Shown: piece after piece, positions 11,571 through 19,902 of the stretch
Position numbering within the stretch: position 1 is the stretch's first letter
Layout of the letters: each line of letters opens with the position of its first letter
Source: a virus
Length of the DNA: 24,076 bases
IMG/VR virus record: IMGVR_UViG_3300021165_004422
Location: 1-24,076 of that record
Strand: one strand, 5' to 3'
Notes under the pieces: model-generated
What the model was told of the DNA's origin: nothing
What the model saw: only the letters and a program-made list of their open reading frames with translations
The model's database searches: none
Program-made: the position numbers and the translations under genes

Positions 11571-12242
11571 TTATAGATTAAATGCTGAGGTTTTTTCCAG
11601 CGCGATAAAGTATTGCACAGGTTGTGATGCGTTTTGCCAATGTGAAATAAGCTTGCTGCTTATTTGAACGGTATAGTCGCCAGGAACTACCTTAAGGTTA
11701 CCAATCAAAAAGTGTAGATCAAACGATGCCTTTTGAGCATTGGCGTCATCAATAACAATGGAAAAGGTATTGGCGGATGAGTTTTTCGGATCACCAACAC
11801 TTAATGTTACAATGCCATCTGCACCTGTAATTGATGCAATTGTATGTCCTAGTGCGCCAGCGGCCTTGCGAATTTGAGTGAGAATTTCCTCACTGATGGT
11901 AACAACAAGATCGGATGCTGGCATTTTAATTTTACTACCAGGAGTTGTAAGAATGCTCGGGTCTGCAAAACGATATGATGCTGTGCTGCGGCCGCTTTTA
12001 AAGCGCACGCTGTCTTCAGAAAAATCAAGTTCAGGATTATCCATAAGTCCAAACATGGAAATAAATTCATTAAGATCATAAATTCCAAACGTGCTGTCAA
12101 ATGTGCTTACCTCCGAAATGGCCATAATGTTTTTTGCCTCAGAAATTGTTGAAATAGGTTCATTTGCTTTGATCAGCAAATTGGAATTAATGGATGCAAA
12201 GTTTTTTAGAATATCAAGTGTTTGCGATGTTAGTTTTGTCAT
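11571..12242 (-). CDS. 45: Sliding clamp (processivity factor), gp45-like, 223 aa
   Basis: A trimeric ring that tethers polymerase gp43 to DNA and also acts as the mobile activator of late transcription with gp55. It aligns with T4 gp45 (228 aa) along its length: 'TLDILKNFASINSNLLIKA', then 'FGIYDLNEFISMFGLM', 'GRSTASYRFADPSI', 'EILTQIRKAAGALGHTIASI', 'LKVVPGDYTVQIS' and 'VQYFIALE'. Family members lack catalytic motifs, as here. The ATG lies exactly 6 nt after the -10 of the promoter at 12249-12277, so a leaderless message is predicted. A strong terminator isolates it from the upstream winged-helix gene, giving gene 45 its own promoter. Confidence 0.95.
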   Translation of the reverse strand: MTKLTSQTLDILKNFASINSNLLIKANEPISTISEAKNIMAISEVSTFDSTFGIYDLNEFISMFGLMDNPELDFSEDSVRFKSGRSTASYRFADPSILTTPGSKIKMPASDLVVTISEEILTQIRKAAGALGHTIASITGADGIVTLSVGDPKNSSANTFSIVIDDANAQKASFDLHFLIGNLKVVPGDYTVQISSKLISHWQNASQPVQYFIALEKTSAFNL

Positions 12243-12248
12243 AATTGT

Positions 12249-12277
12249 ATTATATGTTATTTTGTTGGAAATGTAAA
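12249..12277 (-). promoter_or_regulatory. Promoter of the sliding clamp gene
   Basis: Minus-strand -35 TTTACA (12272-12277), 17-bp spacer, perfect -10 TATAAT (12249-12254). Six bases separate the -10 from ATG 12242, so the expected +1 coincides with the start codon. The promoter follows the terminator at 12292-12325. Confidence 0.82.
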
Positions 12278-12291
12278 GGGATTTTTAACAC

Positions 12292-12325
12292 AAAAAGGCG
12301 GGCGGACTGTTATGGTCCGCCCGCC
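12292..12325 (-). terminator. Rho-independent terminator after the winged-helix gene
   Basis: A GC-rich perfect 10-bp stem (12297-12306 with 12316-12325, GGCGGGCGGA and its complement) with a 9-nt loop is followed on the minus strand by TTTTTG. It begins 9 nt past the stop of the 85-aa gene and is the most stable-looking hairpin in the window. Confidence 0.92.
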
Positions 12326-12334
12326 GTTTGTTAA

Positions 12335-12592
12335 TTATGCCGAAACGCGGTATGGAGTTCCAAGGCGATAACGGCGCACTTTGTCACCGGTACGAGTTTT
12401 GCGATCATTAAGATAGATTGCAAAACCTTCTCCGCGAAGCTTATTAATAACTCGGGAAGGATCGGCAATACCGCTTTCCTTTGCTTCAGCAACCGAAAAT
12501 TCGTTTCCTTCAAGAAGGAAAGAATAGAGTGCATCTGCTTGAGTCATGTTTTTCGCGAATCGCGCCAGTCGTTGTGTTTGTTTCTTAGTCAT
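12335..12592 (-). CDS. Winged helix-turn-helix phage DNA-binding protein, 85 aa
   Basis: A small basic protein with a likely helix-turn-helix at residues ~17-55 ('ALYSFLLEGNEFSVAEAKES' then 'DPSRVINKLRGEGFAIYLN') and a wing-like strand pair 'IYLNDRKTRTG...RRYRLGTP'. This layout matches small helix-turn-helix proteins frequent in tailed phages, often annotated as transcriptional regulators. Targets are unknown. It is the last gene of the cobT/cobS transcript and is followed by a strong terminator. A 71-nt gap separates it from the cobS-like stop; I see no clear promoter or Shine-Dalgarno sequence there. Confidence 0.78.
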   Translation of the reverse strand: MTKKQTQRLARFAKNMTQADALYSFLLEGNEFSVAEAKESGIADPSRVINKLRGEGFAIYLNDRKTRTGDKVRRYRLGTPYRVSA

Positions 12593-12663
12593 ATATGTTT
12601 TTTGTTTTTCTTTTTTTCGGCCTATTTCACATTTTTTGGTGTAGGACCATTCACCAAAATTTT

Positions 12664-13878
12664 TCAGAATGGAATCTCCTCGGGAACAACCTCAGGAATC
12701 GGCGGTGTCACAATTGCGCCTTCCTCATTTAATTGAATTGCGTTGCCGTCAATTTTTGTGTAAAGGTCCAGGAACGCTTCACGCGTTTCATTTTCAAATC
12801 GGCTGATGCACATGTTTATCGCCGTCAGGCGGTCATTAAAGACACTGTAAGCTTTTACAATGTGGCACAGGCGGCGAGTAGAAATAAGTTCATCGACACC
12901 TTCGGCTTCGTATGTTTTGCGAATAACCGAACTCCAGCCGACAAGCTTTTCGGCAAATTCATCATCCTTAATGTCAAGTGCATCAAGATGTTTTTTGACA
13001 ATATTGTGCTCGGTTTTAAAGTTTGGATACGGTTGATCAATTGTAGCAACAAACCGTTCCATAAATGCATCATCAATAATACAAGCGGCGCTGTACCGAC
13101 CGTCATCAGAACCGCGACCTTTGGTATTTGCCGTGGCGATAATATTGAATCCGGGTGCTGGCGTAACAACTTGGCCGATCTTTTTAATAAGAATAGGCTT
13201 ACCTTCCAGGACACCTTGAAGGCACATAATTTTGTTGGACCCGCGGTCAATTTCATCAATAAGAAGAATGCATCCGCGCTCCATGGCTTTTACAACAGGT
13301 CCTTTGTGAAAGACCGTTTCGCCGTTGACCAAGCGGAATCCACCGATCAAATCATCTTCGTCGGTCTCTGGGCTGATTTGAACTCGAATGTACTCGCGCT
13401 TAAGTTTGGCGCACGCTTGTTCCACCATCATGGTTTTGCCGTTGCCAGAAAGGCCGCTAATATAGACGGGGAAAAACATTCGGCTTTGAATCACCTTTTT
13501 AATGCTGGCATGTTCACCCCATGCAACAAAGGTAGGATCGACCGGTGGGACGTAAACATCATCATTGGTAAAGGAGTTGATTTTTGCTGGAGCCGGAATG
13601 GACATAGCAAAGACAGCCGGAGGAGTGGCAACGGAAGATTCACAATTTTGTTGCTCAGGCGAGCATGGACCGCTCATGCGAATTTTGAAAAGGCTGCGCA
13701 AATCATATTTGCCGTAGCCGACTTTTAGCGCATCGGTCATAAAGGTTTCTTGAATTTCCTTGTATTTCATGCCGGCGGCGCGACCTGCTTCATTAATGGC
13801 GGTCGTTCCAAAATTCGGCTTTTCGCCGTAGGCGAACAATTGGTCCAAGGTGGATTTGGCGGATTCATTTAGTTTCAT
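12664..13878 (-). CDS. CobS/MoxR-like AAA+ ATPase, 404 aa
   Basis: A MoxR-group AAA+ ATPase like the CobS proteins common in marine T4-like phages. Numbered from ATG 13878: Walker A 'GLSGNGKT' (142-149), Walker B 'CILLIDEID' (203-211), sensor-1 region 'IIATANTKGRG' (246-256), and an arginine-finger-like 'FMERF' (272-276). The N-terminal 65 residues form a separate helical domain. The frame is open to 14142, but that extension overlaps the cobT-like gene and runs through the promoter at 13928-13956, so ATG 13878 is chosen. Family ATPases work with a VWA partner to remodel protein complexes or insert metal; the VWA partner is the gene directly upstream. In phages the role is unknown, and cobalamin synthesis is doubtful without other cob genes. 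Confidence 0.88.
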   Translation of the reverse strand: MKLNESAKSTLDQLFAYGEKPNFGTTAINEAGRAAGMKYKEIQETFMTDALKVGYGKYDLRSLFKIRMSGPCSPEQQNCESSVATPPAVFAMSIPAPAKINSFTNDDVYVPPVDPTFVAWGEHASIKKVIQSRMFFPVYISGLSGNGKTMMVEQACAKLKREYIRVQISPETDEDDLIGGFRLVNGETVFHKGPVVKAMERGCILLIDEIDRGSNKIMCLQGVLEGKPILIKKIGQVVTPAPGFNIIATANTKGRGSDDGRYSAACIIDDAFMERFVATIDQPYPNFKTEHNIVKKHLDALDIKDDEFAEKLVGWSSVIRKTYEAEGVDELISTRRLCHIVKAYSVFNDRLTAINMCISRFENETREAFLDLYTKIDGNAIQLNEEGAIVTPPIPEVVPEEIPF

Positions 13879-13927
13879 AATGTAGTGTGGGGTGTGTGGT
13901 TTGGAGAGTGTCGTTCCCGATGAAGTT

Positions 13928-13956
13928 ATTCTACCATATTTTGCACGGTTTGTAAA
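13928..13956 (-). promoter_or_regulatory. Early-type promoter of the CobS-like gene
   Basis: Minus-strand -35 TTTACA (13951-13956, in GTTGTTTACA), 17-bp spacer ending TATGG, -10 TAGAAT (13928-13933), with a GATAAAAAG tract upstream. The predicted leader to ATG 13878 is about 43 nt and lacks a Shine-Dalgarno sequence. Confidence 0.85.
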
Positions 13957-13981
13957 CAACTTTTTATCAAAAGATTCATTT

Positions 13982-16366
13982 TTATGCAATAATTTCAGCA
14001 AATTTGTTAAGAAACACACGAGATGTTCTTTTCTCGGAGGCGAATTTGGTAAAATCCTTGGCAAGTTTGGTTTGAACACTTGATTCGGTAAAGCTTTTGC
14101 CAGAGGATATGCTGTCCGATTCAAAAGAATTTTCTTCAGCAATGTTCAGATTTTTTTTATTTTCAAAAATGAAATATGCGTCATAGTTAAATGCTCCTTT
14201 GACAAGCAGGCATTTTTCCTTCTTATTTTTTTTGGTTTCAGTTTTAAACTTTTCGGATGCCGCAGCCCAGGAAAGCGATTCTTTATTGTTTGAATTGTAG
14301 ATAAAGGAATCAATTCCATTGGTTTTCAAATCTCTTTGATTTTGAGCAACAAAGAATCCCAAAACGGTAGTACCGCAAGTGATTTTTAGATTTTCAATAA
14401 GATCGGAATATAGTTTTTTGAGAGAACCATTATTGTCGTAATAGCTTGAACTCTGAGTAAAGTTAATTTCACGACCGTGAACGTTAATCATATAGCTTGG
14501 AGTGTAAGTTACAGTATTGATTGATTTCTTACGGAATTGGCTATCCGAACTATTGTCATACAACATTAAGCGAGAACCGTCACCATCCGTAAGAAATACG
14601 GTATTCATTTTTTGAATTTTATGTTTGGCTTTAAAAGTTTTTACAATGTCATGAGCAACAATAATAGTTTCCATCAAAGGAGTGCTGGACATTTTTTCAT
14701 AAAGTGTAGGCATATTAAAATTGCAACGAGCATTGGAATTAAAATTGAACACTTGTGCTTTAAGCTCACGAACAGACAATTCAAACTTATCTTTTTTCAT
14801 ATCACTGTTAAGCAATTGGAAAATATGAGTTGAATCATCAAGGCGGATATTCAATCCAAATGGAGTTGAAGAATTGCACGAGGATGTCCTTTCAGAATGA
14901 TAAGCTGACAGATCATCAGGGCCGGTAAAACCATAAACCTCAAATGGAATTCCCACCGCCTTGCAAAAGTAAACAAGTTGTAGTGTTTGGTCAATAACAT
15001 CTTCCAAAGTGTAGCGCATGGAACCGCTATAGTCGATGAAAAATACCATACCGTGAGATTTGGCATCAGCCAAAGAAGTGACGCTTTTGAAAATCTGATC
15101 TTCAAATTTGTATGAATGAAGCTTATTGACATTAATAGAACCAGATGCACTTTCGCGTGAACGGCTGTATTGAAAAGCGGATTTTCTCCGTTCAAACTCC
15201 TTAATAAGAACAGCAATATGTTTCTTGGTCGAAGTTTTAAATTGCGCATAATGCGCCGTAAATTCCGGATTGGTCAAACATGTGTTGTAAAAAGGACAAG
15301 TTTGACGCGCATGCATAACCTTGTCCACAGGAACAACAACATTCATTATTTGTTCTTTTTTCGGAGCATTAATTATAGAATAATCAATGTTCTTTTGAAG
15401 ATCTTTCAAATTGGATTCAAATTCATTTTGCGTTAGCGATTCGAAAGGATCCGTGTCGTCCGAATAATTCGGTTTAAAGGAATCCTTTCCTTTGCTGGAG
15501 CCGGGTGTTGTTGATTGATCATCAATCTTCGAGCACTCTTTAGTGGAATCGGTAGATGAGTCATCAGAATCAGCATCCGATGCATTACCATCTTCATCAC
15601 CATCACCTGCGGCATCACCTTCACTATCACCATCGGCTTCCGACTTTTGTTCTTTGGATGCATCAGAAGCATCGGAGTTTGTTTCCTCAGAACCATCTTG
15701 TTCTTCAGAATCTCCGCCGACCGATTGTTCACCTTCATCTTGTGATTCATCTTCATCTTCAGATTCATCTTCGCCTTGAGATTGATTTTCCTTATTCTTT
15801 TCTTTTTCGGCGCCGACAAATTCATAAATGTCTTTGCAAATTTCAAGAACTTCATCATATGATTCGGCGGCCAAACAACGATTGTAAAGCACTTCCTCTT
15901 CCGCACTCAAAGGAATATCCATCAAATTGCCAATCTTACCTTTAAGGTTTAGGCGATCAATAAATCCGAATTTTGTTAAATCCTTATTGTTAAGTTTGAA
16001 GAAGTCCTTTTCAATAAAGTGTTTGTAACCTTCACGAAAGGAATAAATAAGGCCGGGATAATTGTCGCGGACCATTCTTTCAATGCGGATATCCTCAACA
16101 ACGTTGCCAATGGCAAATGGAGCACCTGGGATTTTTTCGTGAAAGCGTGAAATTGCATCAGATGGAGTATGAAGAGCATGACCAACTTCATGTCCTACAA
16201 GCAAATCGGATACAAACTTGCTGTCGGTGTTCCATGTTGGAAGTCCCAACGTTCTGTTTTTAACATCAAAGAATGCCGTATTGTAGTTTCCCACAATCAC
16301 GTTGATGTTTTCCTTGGCCAAAAGCTTGGCAAGCATTGTTGGAGTATTTGTATTTGCAACCTTCAC
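13982..16366 (-). CDS. CobT-like protein: zincin-type metallopeptidase domain, acidic linker and VWA domain, 794 aa
   Basis: Numbered from GTG 16366. Residues 59-63 are HEVGH (HExxH zinc site, in 'LLVGHEVGHALHTP'), followed by 'VVEDIRIERM' (about 89-98), whose Glu/Asp could supply the third ligand as in gluzincins. Residues ~195-285 are an extremely acidic Ser/Asp/Glu/Gly linker, as in CobT. The C-terminal half has a VWA fold with a MIDAS motif 'FIDYSGSM' (Asp445, Ser447, Ser449) and 'VFLTDGDGSR'. Such proteins pair with MoxR/CobS ATPases. Start choice: GTG 16366 lies 6 nt after the -10 box and would be leaderless. GTG 16372 would be upstream of +1, and ATG 16336 is an alternative that removes 10 residues. 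The substrate is unknown; a chaperone-protease role in phage assembly or replication is inference. Confidence 0.85.
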   Translation of the reverse strand: MKVANTNTPTMLAKLLAKENINVIVGNYNTAFFDVKNRTLGLPTWNTDSKFVSDLLVGHEVGHALHTPSDAISRFHEKIPGAPFAIGNVVEDIRIERMVRDNYPGLIYSFREGYKHFIEKDFFKLNNKDLTKFGFIDRLNLKGKIGNLMDIPLSAEEEVLYNRCLAAESYDEVLEICKDIYEFVGAEKEKNKENQSQGEDESEDEDESQDEGEQSVGGDSEEQDGSEETNSDASDASKEQKSEADGDSEGDAAGDGDEDGNASDADSDDSSTDSTKECSKIDDQSTTPGSSKGKDSFKPNYSDDTDPFESLTQNEFESNLKDLQKNIDYSIINAPKKEQIMNVVVPVDKVMHARQTCPFYNTCLTNPEFTAHYAQFKTSTKKHIAVLIKEFERRKSAFQYSRSRESASGSINVNKLHSYKFEDQIFKSVTSLADAKSHGMVFFIDYSGSMRYTLEDVIDQTLQLVYFCKAVGIPFEVYGFTGPDDLSAYHSERTSSCNSSTPFGLNIRLDDSTHIFQLLNSDMKKDKFELSVRELKAQVFNFNSNARCNFNMPTLYEKMSSTPLMETIIVAHDIVKTFKAKHKIQKMNTVFLTDGDGSRLMLYDNSSDSQFRKKSINTVTYTPSYMINVHGREINFTQSSSYYDNNGSLKKLYSDLIENLKITCGTTVLGFFVAQNQRDLKTNGIDSFIYNSNNKESLSWAAASEKFKTETKKNKKEKCLLVKGAFNYDAYFIFENKKNLNIAEENSFESDSISSGKSFTESSVQTKLAKDFTKFASEKRTSRVFLNKFAEIIA

Positions 16367-16372
16367 GTGCAC

Positions 16373-16401
16373 ATTCTACCATAAAGAAGCCGATTTGTAA
16401 A
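16373..16401 (-). promoter_or_regulatory. Early-type promoter of the CobT-like gene
   Basis: Minus-strand -35 TTTACA (16396-16401, in TGTTTACA), 17-bp spacer ending TATGG, -10 TAGAAT (16373-16378), with a TTTTTTGAAAAAAG tract upstream. The -10 is 6 nt from GTG 16366. Confidence 0.85.
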
Positions 16402-16465
16402 CATCTTTTTTCAAAAAACCGAACTTTTTTACGTTTTTTAAGGTAATCCTTAGGATCTAAACGGT

Positions 16466-18187
16466 TTATGTTATGGATTTGATTGAAGTAAAGTTCTTTT
16501 TCTTCTCAAATTCAATCTTTCTTTCAAATTTCCCTTCCAGCAGGTCTTGCTTATGACTGATCACAAAAATTCTTGTTTCTTTATCAAGGTCTTGTAGGAT
16601 CCGGAGTAAGTTTTCAATGCTTTCAATGTCCAGCGATGCATCAAATATTTCATCCAATATTAGAATGTTTGTGCTGCTGCTGTTTTTCATTTTGGCAATT
16701 TGTCGCCACGCAAACAATAAGCTCAGGTCAATCTTTTGCTTTTCTCCTTCACTAAAGGAACTGTATGAAAAGTCATCGCGGTGGCGCGAGCGGATTGTTT
16801 CACTGAAGTTTTCATCCAATTCAAAACTTACAAAGAAATCAAGCATTTGAAGATAGTTATTAATAAGCTTATTCATAACCGGAAGATATTGCCGGATTAT
16901 TTTTGTCTTAATACCTGTATCTTTTAACAATTCGGCAATAACTTCATTGTATGTGCGTTCCTCAAGCTGATTGGATTTAAGATCGGATAATGTGTCACGT
17001 GTATTTTTTAAGCTTTCAAGTTCATCAATCACAGTTTGAAGTTCTTTTTGATCACCGCTTGAATTTTTCAGGTTAATAAGATCCGACACGCGTTTTTCAA
17101 ACTTAAGCACCAGTGCTTGGTTGCTTTGAACTTCATTATTCAATTTTAGCAAACGTTGCAATTCCTCTTCGGCTTGCGCCAATGATTTTGAAGCATTGGC
17201 CATTGACTCGCGCAGTAGTACATAACCTTCTTGTAGCTTTTGCGATTTGTCACCGCATTCTTTTATCTTTCCATCACGTACATGTGAATCAATGGTTTGG
17301 CTACATGTTGGGCATGTATCATTTGTTGTGTAAAAATTTGATTCAATTTCAATTTTCTTAATATTGTCATTAATTTGCTTTTCATACAATTGCAAACTTG
17401 ATTTTGTTTTGTTGTCTCGGTCGTGTTTGGTTTTTGTTTTACCATAGTTTTCACCGTAAACTGTTGCCAATGATGTATTGGTGTTTATAAGAACATCAAT
17501 TTGGTTTTGAAGATCATTAATTTCTTCATCATATTTTGCGGCATTGCTGGCATTAAGCTCGCGTAGTTTATCCAAATGTTTGTGCTGTACAGCAATAAGA
17601 TCTTTTGTATGAGCTATTTGATATTCGGTATCCTTAATTGTATCCTTGAGTTTTGATTGTGTTTCTTTTAGCACCACATTCATTTTACCAAAAATACCAA
17701 TGTCCAACAATTCCTCAATAACCTCACGTCTTTGATGTGAGGGAAGCTGCATAAACGGAATAAAGTTTCCACTGCCAAGAACAACAACTTGGTGAAAACT
17801 TTTATGATTTAATTTGAGAATATTTGTTTCAAGTAACTTTTGGTAATCGCGGCTGTGTGATTCTTGATTAACCATAGAACCGTTGCACCATATTTCAAAA
17901 CTATTAGGCTTCATTGCTCTAATAATTTTGTACTCGCTGGCGCCGACGGCAAATTCAATTTCAACTTTACAACCTTTACCGTTAATGCTATTAATAAGCT
18001 GAGGCTTTGTAATGTTGCGATGCGGTTTGCCAAATAGTACAAATGACAATGCATCCAGCATAAGACTTTTACCACTGCCGTTGTGACCGACAATTAGTGT
18101 TGATGATATTGAATTAAGATCAATTTCAATTTCGTTGTCGCCAACACTTAGGAAATTTTTATAGCGTATTTTTTTAAAGATTATCAT
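16466..18187 (-). CDS. 46: Recombination endonuclease ATPase subunit, gp46/Rad50-like, 573 aa
   Basis: An SMC/Rad50-type ATPase that with gp47 resects DNA ends for recombination-dependent replication and host DNA degradation. Walker A 'GHNGSGKS' (34-41) is at the N-terminus. Long coiled-coil arms flank a zinc hook 'CPTC' (292-295). The ABC signature 'SFSEGEKQKIDLSL' (477-490) is followed by Walker B 'ILILDEIFDASLD' (508-520). The length is close to T4 gp46 (560 aa). It follows gene 47 by 3 nt, as in T4. In T4 the next gene is near 45; here a CobT/CobS block intervenes. No Shine-Dalgarno sequence precedes ATG 18187. The stop is followed by about 65 nt of AT-rich DNA before the cobT promoter, with no convincing terminator. 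Confidence 0.96.
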   Translation of the reverse strand: MIIFKKIRYKNFLSVGDNEIEIDLNSISSTLIVGHNGSGKSLMLDALSFVLFGKPHRNITKPQLINSINGKGCKVEIEFAVGASEYKIIRAMKPNSFEIWCNGSMVNQESHSRDYQKLLETNILKLNHKSFHQVVVLGSGNFIPFMQLPSHQRREVIEELLDIGIFGKMNVVLKETQSKLKDTIKDTEYQIAHTKDLIAVQHKHLDKLRELNASNAAKYDEEINDLQNQIDVLINTNTSLATVYGENYGKTKTKHDRDNKTKSSLQLYEKQINDNIKKIEIESNFYTTNDTCPTCSQTIDSHVRDGKIKECGDKSQKLQEGYVLLRESMANASKSLAQAEEELQRLLKLNNEVQSNQALVLKFEKRVSDLINLKNSSGDQKELQTVIDELESLKNTRDTLSDLKSNQLEERTYNEVIAELLKDTGIKTKIIRQYLPVMNKLINNYLQMLDFFVSFELDENFSETIRSRHRDDFSYSSFSEGEKQKIDLSLLFAWRQIAKMKNSSSTNILILDEIFDASLDIESIENLLRILQDLDKETRIFVISHKQDLLEGKFERKIEFEKKKNFTSIKSIT

Positions 18188-18190
18188 GAT

Positions 18191-19270
18191 TTATAGTGCG
18201 TCAAGTTGTTGCGCCTCGGCATACAATTCTTGTAATTTTGATTTTATTTTTTCTTTATCCAAATCAGTTTCAACAGAATCAACATAAGAATTTAATAATG
18301 TGCTTGTGTCGCTAATGCAAATGGAATCATCTTGGACATTCGCGCTTTGATATTCAGCAAATGATTCTACAATTTTAAGATCAAATGGATCACACGCATT
18401 AATCTTATCTATATATTTGTCAAACGCATACGGATCCTTTTTTGCCGCCACAACAACTTTTACAAATGAACCGGCAACATGTGATAGATCAAGCTGTTTA
18501 ATTGCTTCAACCGCATTATCATAAATTGTATCGTCATACACAAGTTTTTTAAAAATACACAAACTGTTTCTTACTGCAATCAGTTGTCTTTTTGATGTGT
18601 CAAGAATGTGAAAATATTTTGGATCATTGCAATCGGCCCAGGTATGTTCGTATGCAACGCCAAGGTAATGAATATTTGAGTTGCTGCTTTTTGTATGATA
18701 ATGGCCGCTAAGCACCATTTCATATCTATGAAACAATGATGCATCCATGCCGTGACTTGTTGACGGAGCACCTTTCATCATTTCAAATCCTTGTAATTCC
18801 AAATGTGCTCCAATAATAGGTGCGTTTGCAGTTTCAACAAATGCCATACTTTCGGCATAATTTTCCGCGGTGATCCATGGCAGCAATGCCATACTCATAC
18901 CGTCATAATCTACAACGGTAGGCGCCATGTGAACATTTACACAATCATTGTAATGGCTTAATATTTCAACAAGACTGCACAAGTCGTTTGTATTTTTAAA
19001 TGCACAATCATGATTGCCTGGAATAATATCCATTGTCATACCATATTCTCTTAACTTTTCAAGAAACATGGAGCGATTGCGTGACAACGTTTTGGTGTAC
19101 AGCACCTTTCTGTTGTCAAAATAATCACCAAGGTGCACAATTCTTTTTATGTCGTGCTTTAAGCAATACGGGAAAAATACTTCACTGTAAAACCTTTCGG
19201 CATAATTTAAAAAAATGTCACTGCTGTTTTTAATACCAGCATGTGTGTCGCACAATATTGCAATTTTCAT
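18191..19270 (-). CDS. 47: Recombination endonuclease nuclease subunit, gp47/Mre11-like, 359 aa
   Basis: A metallophosphoesterase nuclease. Metal-binding motifs are in order: 'CDTHAG' (Asp8, His10), 'HLGDYFD' (46-52, Asp49), 'PGNHDC' (84-89), 'GAHLEL' (about 154-159) and 'SGHYHT' (188-193). It matches T4 gp47 (339 aa) in order and spacing. It forms the Mre11-Rad50-type complex with gp46 encoded 3 nt downstream. ATG 19270 follows the gene 55 stop by one base (TAATATG), so 55-47-46 look like one operon from the promoter at 19903-19930. Residues ~320-359 are acidic and helical, and may contact gp46. Confidence 0.96.
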   Translation of the reverse strand: MKIAILCDTHAGIKNSSDIFLNYAERFYSEVFFPYCLKHDIKRIVHLGDYFDNRKVLYTKTLSRNRSMFLEKLREYGMTMDIIPGNHDCAFKNTNDLCSLVEILSHYNDCVNVHMAPTVVDYDGMSMALLPWITAENYAESMAFVETANAPIIGAHLELQGFEMMKGAPSTSHGMDASLFHRYEMVLSGHYHTKSSNSNIHYLGVAYEHTWADCNDPKYFHILDTSKRQLIAVRNSLCIFKKLVYDDTIYDNAVEAIKQLDLSHVAGSFVKVVVAAKKDPYAFDKYIDKINACDPFDLKIVESFAEYQSANVQDDSICISDTSTLLNSYVDSVETDLDKEKIKSKLQELYAEAQQLDAL

Positions 19271-19271
19271 A

Positions 19272-19895
19272 TTAAAATTCTAAAAACTTATCAAGCAGTC
19301 CTTCACGTGAAGAATTATGTTTTCTTTTATCAACCTTTTTAAGTTTTTCCGATGCTGCTTTTGCTGCTTTTTCCTCATTGTCATAATTATAAAATGCATC
19401 ATTCTTTTGCCGCATTTTTTCAATCATGCTTTCATTACCGTTGGCTGAATTTTCATCAAATTCTGCAAAATTACCAATGCTGCCATGTTCGATCAATGCT
19501 TGTTTAATGCTCATTTGTTTCTTTTCCTTGGCAATTCTACGCAAAAAGGCAAAGTAACTTATTTGTGTAAAGTATGAAAAGGCATTGGCCGCACCTGTTC
19601 TTGTAGGTGCATCAAATTTGAAATTGTTTGCGGCTTTAATACAATTTTCAACGGCGTCCATAACCATGTCATCTCGATATGTGTATTTGACAAAGTTGGG
19701 ACTTTTTGATAGACCGTAACAAATTTTCAAAAAGCATTCACCGATGTAGTCGGTAAGTGGTCTTGGTTCTTTTCCTTCAGCCAAGTCCTGCTGCACTCCT
19801 GTTACATGTTCATATAATGCTTGAGAAAATTCTTTGTTGTTCACATAATCTTCGCCGCGTGATCTTCGTTTTTTTATTGGATATTCGTCGTCCAT
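19272..19895 (-). CDS. 55: Late-transcription sigma factor, gp55-like, 207 aa
   Basis: gp55 directs host RNA polymerase to TATAAATA late promoters together with clamp gp45. It matches T4 gp55 (185 aa): 'YVNNKEFSQAL', 'DYIGECFLKICYGLSKSPNF', 'DDMVMDAVENCIKAANNF', 'NAFSYFTQISYFAFLRRIAK'. These cover the sigma region-2-like core. The C-terminal 'GLLDKFLEF' is a hydrophobic/acidic tail consistent with clamp binding as in T4. There is a basic N-terminal 'KKRRSRGE' before the conserved part. ATG 19895 lies 7 nt after a -10-like TAGTAT, so the mRNA may be near-leaderless. It heads the 55-47-46 unit. Four exact TATAAATA boxes elsewhere in the window provide its expected targets. Confidence 0.94.
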   Translation of the reverse strand: MDDEYPIKKRRSRGEDYVNNKEFSQALYEHVTGVQQDLAEGKEPRPLTDYIGECFLKICYGLSKSPNFVKYTYRDDMVMDAVENCIKAANNFKFDAPTRTGAANAFSYFTQISYFAFLRRIAKEKKQMSIKQALIEHGSIGNFAEFDENSANGNESMIEKMRQKNDAFYNYDNEEKAAKAASEKLKKVDKRKHNSSREGLLDKFLEF

Positions 19896-19902
19896 AGATG
19901 TA

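Noticed and set aside
12733-13728. A 331-codon open frame on the plus strand opposite the CobS-like gene
   Set aside because: It is fully antisense to a gene with clear AAA+ motifs, its translation shows no family features, and it has no promoter or start context; it is a codon-bias shadow.
13879-14142. N-terminal extension of the CobS-like frame
   Set aside because: It overlaps the 3' end of the CobT-like gene and spans the promoter at 13928-13956; the added residues show no domain. ATG 13878 is used instead.
15543-15945. Overlapping plus- and minus-strand open frames with Ser/Pro- or His/Leu-rich repetitive translations
   Set aside because: They arise from the GAT/GAA-rich repeats encoding the acidic linker of the CobT-like protein, not from separate genes.
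16402-16465. Possible terminator after gene 46
   Set aside because: Only an A6/U6 pairing around GTTCGG and a 5-bp AT-rich palindrome are present; no stable GC stem.
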